64,000 nucleotides of DNA, from positions 17,796,501-17,860,500 of the forward strand of contig OX387200.1 in the NCBI GenBank assembly GCA_947561715.1, in the 5' to 3' direction. Position 1 is the first letter of the stretch. Every line of letters starts with the position of its first letter. Below are positions 11,501 to 22,567 of the stretch, in pieces. Source of the stretch: Ascidia mentula. Taxonomy: Eukaryota > Chordata > Ascidiacea > Phlebobranchia > Ascidiidae. Made by a program: the position numbers and the translations under genes. The notes under the pieces are model-generated. The model was not told the DNA's origin, did not search any database, and worked only from the letters and a program-made list of their open reading frames with translations.

Positions 11501-13397
11501 TGACAAAACGACGTTGAATTAACACTGCAATTTTGTGTCAAATTGGTAAAAATGTAATATAGAGTGTTAATATAAAACAGATAAAGCCAAAATGATTCTT
11601 GGAAGAGGTTAACAATACAAACATTGTACAGGTGGGTAGTCGGCGTGTTGTACAAACTGGAGCGGCAATTATGTTGATTTTGGCTGTCATCGGAAAGTTC
11701 GGCGCCCTCTTTACAACTATACCTGATCCTGTAGTAGGTAAGTCGAACATTTCCCTCAGATTACCTCATTGAAGAACTCCATCAAACGTAGTCTTTGCAC
11801 AACAACAATCGAATATTAGTAATAAGGGTGCTTTTAATTGCTGATGTGGTTGTCAGGAAGTATTCCAAGAAACGTAAAGCCATCCTGGGAGTTACAAAAA
11901 CAACGTTGCTGCAATTTATGACGAATACTTCTTAACGTTCAATTAACAAAATTTTTCAATTGAGTAGAACATGACGTCCGAATATCCCAACCTTTTCCTT
12001 ATATTGCTTTCACCATCGGATAATGAGAACACGTATTACACAATTTAATCTTTGGTAGGAGGAATGTTCCTGGTGATGTTTGGTATGATAGCGGCGGTTG
12101 GAATGTCGAGCCTTCAGTTTGTCGACCTGAACTCGTCGAGGAATTTACTGGTCATGGGTTTCTCCACCTTCCTCGGTCTCTCCCTGCCCAACTGGGTGGC
12201 GAAAAATCAAAGTCTCATTTCTACCGGTAAGCGTTGCGTTTGGATTGAATAAAACGTGTTGATTGATTAACTACTCGTGTTTCGAATGCGTTTTCGGCCC
12301 CACCAGCTTGAACGTTTAAGTGTTTAACAAATTATGCACGAAGCTTATTATTTAATCAAAATGTCATAAAATACTACAAAAACCAGCAAGTGTTGACTGA
12401 TTCTGACCCACGAAATTATAAACATGTAAAAAATAGTCAAACAGAGAGACAAACTTCCGTACAATCGTTTTTAAAGAACAAGTTTTTTAAATTGGTCTGG
12501 TAATAACTTTTTGTCTTAATGACGCTGACCGTCTGCCCTTCAGCTTGCATATGTTTTGGACACTCACTAAGGTTTACCACTCCGTACTTTAACATGATAT
12601 ACAATGGCGTAGTTGTGATCCTTTCGTATATTCAACACGCAGGTTCGGCCGAAGCTGATCAAGTGATTCTTGTCCTTTTGCAAACGGGAATGTTTATCTC
12701 CGGAGTCACAGGATTTATTCTCGACAACACAATTCCAGGTAAAGTGAAATCCGTCTGACCCGAACCTTGTCTTAGAAATCGGACAAACATTGTTTGTAAA
12801 TGATTTTTGTTTTATATTTGTGTTTGTTCCTGTAATAGCATTAGTTCTTGTCCACACGAGTGTTCACTTAAGTGTGATGACCAGATAAGCCTTTCGATTT
12901 AATTTAATATTATGCTTGGCAACTTCAAAAACACACTGCGTGGCGATCTGTTTATAAGATGTGATCGCATGGATTATATGCGTGTTGCTTATTGGCCTCG
13001 AGAAAACAACTGCTTCACACTTTCCCTGTTTATAGGAACTAGGGAAGAAAGGGGATTGACCACTTGGTTAAAACAAGAACATTCATCAGACAACCAAGAC
13101 GAATCTGCGCTATACGACTTACCAGGTCCGTCTTTCGAATCATCATTGCATTGTGCTTTATACTGCATCTTGTTGGTCAACCTGTTCAAAATTGACACCA
13201 AATAATTTTTTGAACTTAACAACTAATTTCATTTACATTTTCCAGAGATCATGCAGCGTCACCTAGACAAGGTAAACTGCTTCAGGTATGCGCCGGTTTG
13301 TCCTGCTTTCCAAAGACTTCCCACCACTTCCAGAGATGCCAGTCTAAATGGCGAGGCGCAAATGAACGAGGTAGAAGTTCGAAATGACGAATTGTGA
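8565..13397 (+). CDS. SLC23A: SLC23-family nucleobase/ascorbate transporter (copy B, complete)
   Basis: This plasma-membrane transporter belongs to the SLC23 (SVCT/NAT) family, which moves ascorbate or nucleobases, usually with sodium. Thirteen exons: 8565-8753, 8985-9142, 9224-9383, 9922-10103, 10309-10432, 10775-10931, 11017-11164, 11359-11464, 11632-11737, 12059-12226, 12643-12738, 13036-13125, 13246-13397. All introns are GT-AG, phases match, and the sum is 1836 bases (611 aa), the normal length. The conserved QH motif of TM1 is [10 protein letters not shown], split by intron 1 at residues 63/64. The signature [10 protein letters not shown] is residues 399-408. The acidic N-terminus (about 1-45) and C-terminal tail are cytosolic by homology. 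The ATG at 8565 begins a 63-codon first exon just after a TATA box. SVCT1, SVCT2 or nucleobase specificity is not decided. PIPOX follows 860 bases downstream on the same strand. Confidence 0.93.
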
Positions 13398-14257
13398 TTT
13401 TGATTGGTGGAGGGATGTTGGACTCGTGTTGCAATATACTTACATGTCGTGTGGCGCATCATTTCCACTTTACTTGCCTATGTTCATTCATTCCACCCAG
13501 TTGTGCCTTTTTTATGTGTATTTATTTTGTATTTTAAATCAATCGTTATGTGTATTTTCAGGCATTTTACGCATTCTGTTAATAACGAATGAACACTTAC
13601 TTCAGGTCGTACACTGCATGTGTTTTGGGAAGTAAAACTGGTAGCTGGGAGAAGGCCGCTTGCAATGCTATTTAACGTATAGTATAAAGTATGAGTCGGC
13701 AGCTTCGGAACGGCGTGCAGCAAATTTATCCACGTAATTTAACCCACGCTCGTTAATGAAAACAGGAAATTAATAATCAACATTTAGCACCATGTGTGTT
13801 TGGTGTGACTGCAGTTTAGTCCAAAACGAGTTTAACTGCTTACCCCTTTGTGTGCTGAAAGGCTGAAAACCTCTTGTAAAATTGAACCGGTTTTTAAACT
13901 TTTTTTGTCAAGGAAATTAGTGCTGTTTCCGAGCTTTGACTGTTATCGATTCTCTGACTTTTAAGGTTGTTGTAGATGAGCCAGGTATTATATGAGCATA
14001 TAATACTTCTACTGGTTATAACACTGTACGGTGTGCACTCGTGCGTGACAGACTTTTTTCCCAAATAACATTACTCTGGTAAACGCAGTTAGGTGTCGCG
14101 TCAACAAAGTGCAAAGGTTCAGGTCGTGCTTTTGATGTGCTAATGTTTGACTTGGGTCTAGCTCCAATCTGCTGCGTTTAGAGCGCACTGCAATAACGAC
14201 GTGGGGCAAATAGCAGCAGACTATAGGCTTCTAGTTGATGTTAAAGTCACTAGCAAG
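13398..14257. other. Spacer between SLC23 copy B and PIPOX
   Basis: No exon is seen. It holds the SLC23 3' UTR, the local repeat at 13671-13960, and the segment from about 14055 that is deleted in block A. At the position matching 13560 block A carries the Penelope-like insertion. No AATAAA is seen close behind the SLC23 stop. Confidence 0.5.
13671..13960 (+). repeat. Local dispersed repeat, copy B
   Basis: About 290 bases matching 3852-4110 closely and 16239-16645 more loosely, sharing the start TTTAACGTATA and the end TGTTATCGATTC. It is non-coding. Confidence 0.6.
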
Positions 14258-17200
14258 ATGTACGACGTTGTGGTAATAGGTGCTGGAATCATTGGTTCCT
14301 GGACAGCTCATCATCTGGCCAAAATGGGACAACAGATTTTACTTTTAGATCAGGCAAGTTATTGCCCGCGTAAGGTCTGTGTACTTTCGATTATAAGTTG
14401 ATTTTCTTCAGTTTGCCCTTCCACATACAAGAGGCAGTTCGTACGGACACTCGCGACTAACCAAGCGTTCACACCGTCGAAAGCACTGCTCAGATCTAAT
14501 CCCCGAGGCTATGAGTTATTGGGCCGAATTAGAGAAGTTGTGTGGAATGAAGCTGCTGTTGTAAGTTTACCCTAAAGGTTGATGCTAAAGTACGAAAGAA
14601 CCAATAAATTACACTGGATAAAAAGGTTGCTTGTTAAAAAATAAAAATAAAAAGGGTTACATTATTTTTTGATTAATGTGATCCTACTGACATGCAATTT
14701 TAGTAGCAATTTGATTTTAAGGTTCGATAAACATTAGCTGGAATGCTGATTGGCACGTGACCTAGATTAATCATGTGATATTTGATACAATGGCTACCTA
14801 ATATGCAGTGAAGCTTAAATAAGTCAGAATTGTTTAAAGGATGTTGACGACAGAGTCAATCTTTTTAGACATACTGGTCACTTGTCAATCACCGATAAGA
14901 CCACAACCGGCGAACTCATTAACGATCTAAAATCGCACATGGACCGAGAAGGTGTTCACTACAAAGCATACAAAGGTATCGCAATTAAAAACGATTTCCC
15001 AGGAATGCATTTTGACGACAAGTTTGAAGCCTTCTTTGAGGACAACGGTGTGGTGCTCAAAGCTGATAAGTGTCTTCAAGCTCTTTGGGTAATACTTGCA
15101 TGCTCTTTAAAGCGTACTTCGATCAAACCTTATCGCGTTCTTCATAGAACTGTATATATCTTCAGAAATACCTGTAACTGCTTTGCTGCTCACTAAAATA
15201 TCGTGGTTTTTGCAGAACACATACCGTGAGAGAGGTGGAACAATCCGCGATGAGGAGAAGGTTTTGTCGGTGAAAGTGATCAGTGAAAACGTGGTCCACA
15301 TAGAAACCGAAAAGAACTTCTACCGCGCCAAAGCGGTGGTGCTTGCCTGCGGACCATGGATAAAAGACATAGCAAATAAATTGGGCTTGAATCTGCCAAC
15401 AGAGGTATATGACACTCATTCAGTGGTTTTCATTATCCGTTTGCGTACCGCGATTCGCCGAAGCCATTAAATCTAATTAACAGCTATCACTTTTCAAAAT
15501 CGAAATGTCATACGCAGTGATATTTGAACATAACTACGCAAGATTTGATTTAATCTACCTCCTCAAATCCGGGTCGTGTGAATCTTAAGTAGGTAAATCC
15601 ACGTAAAACATTGTTGCGTCACAAATGGGAAAGAAGTGATCTTTTCAAATTCGTTGCTAATCGATTATTTATTTCAAGAACAGTTTTTGTTTTGATTGTT
15701 TTTAAGGTTATTTTTTTCGAAATTATCCAACTAATTTGCAAAAAGCCGCCTCTGTTGTTTGGTACACAGTATAGGGTACCCAACAGATCGACGTTGACCG
15801 GTGAACGGTACCACAAAGTGGAAATTAGTGTGCTTGATAGTGTAAAAGCTAGCACAGTGCCACTTCAACAGCTACACTGATGAGACCTTACAGATCGAAA
15901 CAGTGCGTGTACACACCCTGTCTGCAGTTATCCAACTAAAATATACACACTTTGCTTGTGACCCCTAGAAAAATAGCTAGCAACCGTAAACCACTACTCT
16001 ACAGTAATTTGGATATTTTTTTGGAGATATTTTCCTCTATACGTTCAGGCAAAAATGGTAAAGACGCATCACTGGAAAGTTCGGGATACTGCAGAGGGAC
16101 GATCAAATTCAAGTAGAATTCCTTTCGTGTTGTACATTTCGGGTTACCACATTTACTCGACACCAGATTACGAGTACCCTGGCATGGTTAAGGTACCACA
16201 CTAAAACTATGTCGGGGAAAAATGCACAACTTAGCACGTTTTAACGTATAAAGTTTAGGTCGGCGGCTTCGGAACGGATTCATACACTTAATTTATCCCA
16301 GGTCCGTTAAAGGAAACAGCAAATAAATAATCAACATTTAGCAAAATCAACATATCGGTGTGCTTTAACATAACTGCACGTTTTGCAAGAGTTTCAATGT
16401 GTTGCTAAGAACTTATATAAGTGACGTTTTGGTTATCGTTTTGTGCATTGAAGGCTTCAACTAACTTTAGCTAACAAAAATATGCAACCCCGAGTATATG
16501 TTTTAGTTTAGTCCAAAATGGGTTTATCTGCTTACCTTCTGTGTGCTAAAAGCTGGAGACCGGTTTTGAAACTTTTTCTGTCAGCGAACTTAGTTGGTAC
16601 CTGCTGTTTCCGGGCTTTGACTGTTATCGATTCCTCTGACTGTAATTTTACTTATCTAGGTCTGCTATCACCACAGGACACCAGCAGACCCGGACGCAAG
16701 AGATAAAACCCCTCCAGAGGCAGATAAGAATTTGGAAAACCAACGTTTCCAGATTCTGAGGAATGCCATAAAACAGCATTTTACGTATCTCGAACCAGAG
16801 CCTGCCATCACCGAAACGTTTTTACAAACGGTTTGTTGTAGTGAAAATCTGGCAAAATAAAACCTTTAGGATTTCCAATGCTTGGAATTGCTCTCCACGC
16901 TTGGTGAATCCCACTTCACATAACATACGAAACAAAAGTATCATTAAAACTACCAGATTCAACTGTATAACCCTCATGTTGCCGTTTTGCTTGGGGAACG
17001 TTTTCGGGTAAAAATAGGGCAATTGGTGCTGATCATTCTTATGTTTTGTTGAAAGAGTCACCGGTCTGTCAACGCCAGCTTTTGGTACAATTTGGATTTA
17101 TTTGTCGTATATAATGTGTGAATTTTACGCTTACAGATGACACCAGACGGTGATTTTATTTTGGACCACCACCCTTGTCACAAAAATGTTGTTATTGGCG

Positions 17201-17446
17201 CAGGGTTTTCAGGCAAGTTTCTTACCAACGTTTTTCCTTTTCAAGCCGATAACGCACTTTGTTTGCAAAAACGTATCAACGTTTTTTGTGTCGCGACGTT
17301 AAGATCATAATTGAATTAAAGGTCATGGATTTGGACCCGCACCTGCCATAGGGAGAATTCTGGCAAACCTGGCAACCAACCAACCACAGGACTACAACCT
17401 CCGGCCATTCAGTTTGAGGAGAAACTTTGCACGAGCGAACCTGTAG
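14258..17446 (+). CDS. PIPOX: Peroxisomal sarcosine oxidase-like flavoprotein (complete)
   Basis: Family role: oxidative demethylation of sarcosine, or oxidation of pipecolate, using FAD, releasing H2O2 in peroxisomes. Eight exons: 14258-14353, 14412-14560, 14869-15088, 15216-15404, 16049-16192, 16660-16830, 17137-17212, 17322-17446. They sum to 1170 bases (389 aa; human is 390). The Rossmann motif GAGIIG is residues 8-13; RGSSYGHSR (39-47), LACGPW and VIGAGFSGHGFGPAPAIG are family blocks. Introns 1 and 7 start with GC (CAG|GCAAGT and CAG|GCAAGT) and are the only choices that keep the frame. The C-terminus is ANL, like the KANL of catalase, a weak type 1 peroxisome signal. Odd points: the cysteine that carries covalent FAD in this family is Phe320, and the active-site His aligns with Tyr43. 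FAD may be held non-covalently and the substrate may differ. The ATG at 14258 directly precedes the Rossmann strand. Confidence 0.92.
16239..16645 (+). repeat. Local dispersed repeat, copy C in PIPOX intron 5
   Basis: A more diverged relative of the repeats at 3852-4110 and 13671-13960, in the same orientation. It ends about 14 bases before the acceptor of PIPOX exon 6 (exon start 16660), so it supplies most of that intron's 3' half. Confidence 0.55.
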
Positions 17447-18581
17447 TGGGCGTCAAAGAATATTCAACCCAAGTCACTTTACATTTAGATTGGTTTGCGT
17501 GCTCGTCAGGCGAACAGAAGTAGAAATCCACTATGTAAAAAACGAAATCCTGAAATGTTTTTGTATTAGCGACGTGTTTACACAGAACAACGCTTTGTGT
17601 TGGTTGTATGCAAAATTCGGCAATTACTTCACCGTTTGGGAATGACCACTGTGTGATCAAAATATCTCTTTAAAATTAATTTAAGGATTGGTGGCACAAT
17701 CACACAGTTAAAAATCGAAATAGTCTTTATGACTTTCCACTAAAAAAGCAGCAGCAGTAGCTATGACTTTTCAGGGCTTATTTTGAAATATTCAATATCT
17801 TGCAACAAGATTGTAGAGCATGTAAATTACAAATGTTCCACTGCTTTGCCATTGTACCTATGAATAGACTATTAAATGCAACTTTTAGATTCTTTATTGC
17901 TTGTATGGTTTAACAAACCAATGCTTACACCTTTCACCCTTTGCATAAAAATGCAGCTGCTAGCGATATGTGGTCAGAGTTCATAACAAAAATTCAATAT
18001 GTCTGTTGATAACTCCTAGATATGTAGCGTTGGGAGCAAGCAAGCCTTGACACGTGCATCGTACCAAACCAAGGCAAAATACTAAAATGATTTGGCTGGA
18101 CACGCGGAGTGCACAAATGAACATTATTTGGCATTTACAATATGTGCATTAGGCTTATTATTTTGGCTTTTGGCAAACGTAAATACATTGACAACAAATG
18201 TACGGAAGTGTTGTGTGCAAAGCATGAAGGTAGATAGGACTTATATCATCAATAACCAAAAAAGAATAAACGGTTACTTCTGTTCAAAAGTGCATTTGAT
18301 TCGCATATTTGCAATTGGCAAAGAGCATGATCTTTCTAAATGCCCCTTTTTCAAAATAAACACGTTATTGAAAAATCGCGCTATAGTTACTATGTCGCAT
18401 TATTAAGTCCTTCATTGTGACAATAGCACGTTTGACAAGTGTTTCCTGTGTGTTAGTTTGTTCAATTGTTTTCAAATAGAGCTGATCAACAGATTGGGTA
18501 CCACGATACTTCTGGCTGTGCGTGGTTGTAACAACTGTAAAATTTCGCATCAAAGCTAATTCTGATTATTAATGTTTAACT

Positions 18582-20601
18582 GTGGGAGCACAAAAAAGCT
18601 ATCAACACAAAATGTCGAGACTGGTGGCTTGGATGTTTATGTTCGTGTTGGGATGTGGAAGTTTGTTATACTTGCACTTGCAAATGGAATTGACTTTTAA
18701 CGAAAACCAAAATTACCAACATAAAGAAAAAGTGAGGTTATCACCACTGTCGGGCCTTGAAGGGAAATATGGATCGTCAGATTGGTGGAAGTATCTGCCT
18801 GAAATTGAAGACTTGATGACTAAAATTGAGCAAGGAATAGTTGATTGGCCGAAGAACATCAACAAAACAACTGACCCTAAACTATCCCATATGACTATTC
18901 CTAAAAGTGACAACCTGTTCGTCGGGGAGACCATAGCTGGATATATAGAAACAAAAGACTTCGATGGAATACAGAAGAAACACGGAGGCGATCACTTTCG
19001 TGCCAGGTGATATATAGAGCCTACATAAGTTGATTACAAATTTATCAAAAAGTTGGTTCGATGATGCTTGCTTTTCTCGTCTGCTTCATAGAATTTTATG
19101 CGGTTAAATTGTTATTCTTACGTCTATATTTGCTTGTTGCTTTACAGACTAAATAAAGTCACAAAAGAAGGCAAAGTTACATCAGATGGCATCGCAGTGA
19201 TGATACAGGATCATAAAAATGGAACTTACGGATGGAGCACAATTCTCCCATATCCCGGAACATTTAAAATAGTTGTTGAACTTGTTCACTCAAGCGAGGC
19301 GATAGTAGACCTTATTGTCACAACAGCATCACTCGTAGATGAAGCAAGGCCCTTCAAAGGAATTCTTTCCGACAAGAGCTTTGTTTTATGTGACGTAACA
19401 ATGAGGTTTGTGGTTCTGGAATACGTTTACTAAACTATGTAAATAGAGTTGTTGAACATTTTGGGTTTGGATTTAAGAATGAAACAGGCCAATTTGCTGC
19501 TCAGTTTTGTAACCTTAAATGCTGTCCTCAATGCAGTGTTAAGCGATGATGGGGCTTTTGATACACAATCTTAGCAGATACCTTTATTTTTCAGCAATAC
19601 ACACTCTGTGTGCAATTATTCAAGACCAGATCAGGGAACTTCATGGATTTGTAGCCAACCTACAGGCAACAAAACATGCCCGGATGAGATCCCAATGTAT
19701 GGATTGACCCAAGAGGCTGATGCTGAAATTCTTGGTTCACAACCATTATTTCAAAGTGGAGTTAACTGGCGAGTAGAGGTAAAAAACTCCGGACATGTTT
19801 TTGTGGTCAACGGAAGCATATACGATATGTTGAAAAGTTCTGAAAAGTGCACCACGTCTACGGGCTTGAAGCACTACCGGGACAAAAATTTCGGTCGACC
19901 CAGCGGATTTTATTACAGAAACCTATGGCATTCTCTAATTTGCAACAACATGTATACAGTCATACATACGGCTGCTACATGCTTTCAAAACAAATATATA
20001 CTCTTTATTGGGGACTCCACTATGAGACAGTGGTATGAGAGTGGTTTGGTAACAAAGTTGCGTGCGAAAGACTTTTCATCGGAATTAAGTAAACACTACT
20101 GGTCGATGCCTCGGTATTCATTTAGCGACGATTATAACACAAGCCTTTGCTTCAAAGCTCATGGTAACCCAATTCACAACCCAGGTCCCCCAGAAAGTAG
20201 ACCATATATCGTTGACACCCTTCAAAATATCGACAATACACAAAGCACTGCTATTGTTTTTAATTTAGGTGCACACTTTCTACGATACGACCCATCTGTA
20301 ATTGTTAAACGCATATTGGGGATCAAAAATGCGATTCTTGATCTGCATAATCGCCACCCAAGCGTGAAAATTTTTCTGCGAGGTGCTATTCGTTTTACAA
20401 ACAGTTATCAGGGGCCACTGAGCGAGTGGCTTTACATGCGAGCTGATCGAATTCTCAGGGGTGCTTTGTTGGACTTACCGTATGTCGGATACATAGATAC
20501 TTGGGAAATGACCACTGTAGTGCCACAAGAATCCTTCCATCCAACCTATCCCAAGGTTGTGGACGCTATTTCCTTGTTTATGTCGTATATTTGTTAATAA
20601 A
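18582..20601 (+). CDS. NXPE: NXPE family protein, array copy 1 (first ATG lost)
   Basis: NXPE proteins are Golgi or secreted proteins with a neurexophilin-like domain and a PC-esterase domain of the SGNH/acyl-transferase fold; a human member has been linked to sialic-acid O-acetylation. Exons: 18582-19006, 19148-19405, 19595-20597 (TAA); 561 aa by array numbering. Residues 13-33 form a signal anchor. The neurexophilin-like part (GGDHFRARL, NGTYGWS) spans exons 1-2. The PC-esterase has GDST at 367-370, with Asp529 and His543 as likely partners. The codon that is ATG in copies 2-10 is GTG here (18582), so translation must start at the in-frame ATG 18612 (residue 11), which still leaves the anchor whole. 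AATAAA at 20596-20601 overlaps the stop, so the 3' UTR is very short. Confidence 0.85.
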
Positions 20602-22567
20602 AATATCAACATAACTTTATTCGTATTGTGTGTTGTACCCGGACTATTTTGTTATCAGCATAGTACGCACGGACTCGATGTTACAGTAAACTGACAATGA
20701 ATCATGCCAATTCTTATTTGACAAACAGTGCTCTTTTACCCGGGACTTTAGTTAACAATAGAATGGAATTGTGGAACAATAGTTGTCGATGCGCGCTGTC
20801 TGATATCATTTTCTGATTAAAGTGGACAGAGAGCAGTTAATATTAATATACAATACGGCGAAATCATATCTATGCGCTGGAAAGCACAATATTCTGAAAC
20901 TTTTACGACTAATGGCTTCTTTGGGGTTTCACGTCGCTAACTATGCAACTGCTGTAACTCCAAAGTTTGTCAAAATAAAATTATAAAATGTATTCAAAAA
21001 ACATTTCGGTTGAAATCATGCCGCGGCACACCTGGCTTTGAAGAACCGTCTTTTAGATACTATCACTACAGGTTCGCTTGGAACGTTGTTATGGTACACA
21101 CACGGCTTGTATTTACAGGTGATTCAATGCCAAAACCTAATGCCATTTTACTGCTCTTATTTCTCAATTTAGATGCGATTTGCTTGATACAAATGCGCCA
21201 GAAGTACAATGATCGCAAATTTTATTCACAAAAGCACAGATTTTAGGCTTGAAGCGTTGAAAAAGCATATGACGTATATAATGTGATGTATGTTGCCATT
21301 CACTTTCAAGGAACAATGCATATTAATACCGCTATAACAAAATCAGTGGTATCGTTAGAAAGGTTTTTCAATGAGCTTTTCAATGATGGAATTATCTTTC
21401 CCATCAAACTGTAGCCAAAGTTATAAGCGAAAGACTGCTTTTTGTCGCCATGACGGATATGATTATGATTCGACCGGTAAACATATAGTACACACGAAAT
21501 TGCACATAAGTAAGGTATGGCTGTAAAGGGAGTTTAATGAGCTGATTTATGACAATACATACTAATATCCGTTGCAAAAATCGTTCAAAATGTTTTTACA
21601 TTTTCACAAAGTTTGGCCAAGGTTGGTTGTATGCAAAATTTCGGCAATTACTTCACTGTTTGGGAATCACCACTGTGTGATCAAAATATCACTTTAACAT
21701 TGATTTAAGGATTGGTGGCATAATCACACAGTTTTAAATCTAATCAGTATTTATGACTTTCCAGGGCTTATTTTGAAGTATATAATATCTTGCAACAAGA
21801 TTGTAGAGCAATTTATAAATGTTCCACTGCTTTGCCATGATACCTATGAATAGACTATTAAATGCAACTTTGGGATTCTTTATTGTTTGTATGGTTTAAC
21901 AAACCAATGCTTACACCTTTCACCCTTTGCATAAAAATGCAGCTGCTAGCAAAATGTGGTCAGAGTTCATAACAAAAATTCAATATGTCTGTTGATAACT
22001 CCTAGATCTGTAACGTTGGGAGCAAGCAAGCCTTGACACGTACATCGTACCAAACCAAGGCAAAATACTGAAATGATTTGGCTGGACACGCGGAGTGCAC
22101 AAATGAACATTATTTGGCATTTACAATATGTGCATTAGGCTTATTATTTTGGCTTTTGAAAAACGTAAATACATTAACAACAAATGTACGGAAGTGTTGT
22201 GTGCAAAGCATGAAGGTAGATAGGACTTATATCATCAATAACCAAAAAAGAATAAACGGTTACTTCTGTTTAAAAGTGTATTTGATTCGCATATTTGCAA
22301 TTGGTAAAGAGCATGATCTTTCTAAATGCCCTTTTTTCAAAATAAACACGTTATTGAAAAATCGCGCTGCAGTAATAATGTCGCATTATTAAGTCCTTCA
22401 TTGTGACAATAGCACGTTTGACAGGTGTTTCCTGTGTGTTAGTTTGTTCAATTGTTTTCAAATAGAGCTGATCAACAGATGTCGTACCACGATACTTCTG
22501 GCTGTGCCTGGTTGTAACAACTGTAACATTTTGCATTAAAGCTAATTCTAATTATTAATGTTTGACT
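20602..22567. other. Non-coding spacer of the NXPE repeat (prototype)
   Basis: About 2 kb between genes, repeated at 24587-26552, 28572-30542, 32562-34510, 36533-38502, 40474-42430, 44450-46420, 48440-50398 and 52440-54364; 56385-57412 is the last tail. Open frames of 60-140 codons recur here on both strands (for example 22078-22392 and 22351-22536), but they start at non-ATG codons or differ by indels between units, and their conservation is explained by recent duplication. The promoter must lie here; no clear TATA box was found close to exon 1. Confidence 0.6.

Noticed and set aside
12900..13035. In-frame extension of SLC23 copy B exon 12 upstream (frame from 12912)
   Set aside because: Copy A lacks this sequence, and the TATAG acceptor before GAACTAGG gives the conserved protein.
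22078..22392. Open frame of about 104 codons in the NXPE leader, present in most units
   Set aside because: It begins at TTG, units 4 and 7 lack its first half, and its conservation follows from recent duplication of the whole unit.
22351..22536. Minus-strand frame of about 61 codons recurring in the units
   Set aside because: It overlaps the leader in antisense, has no recognisable domain, and carries indels between units (for example unit 9).
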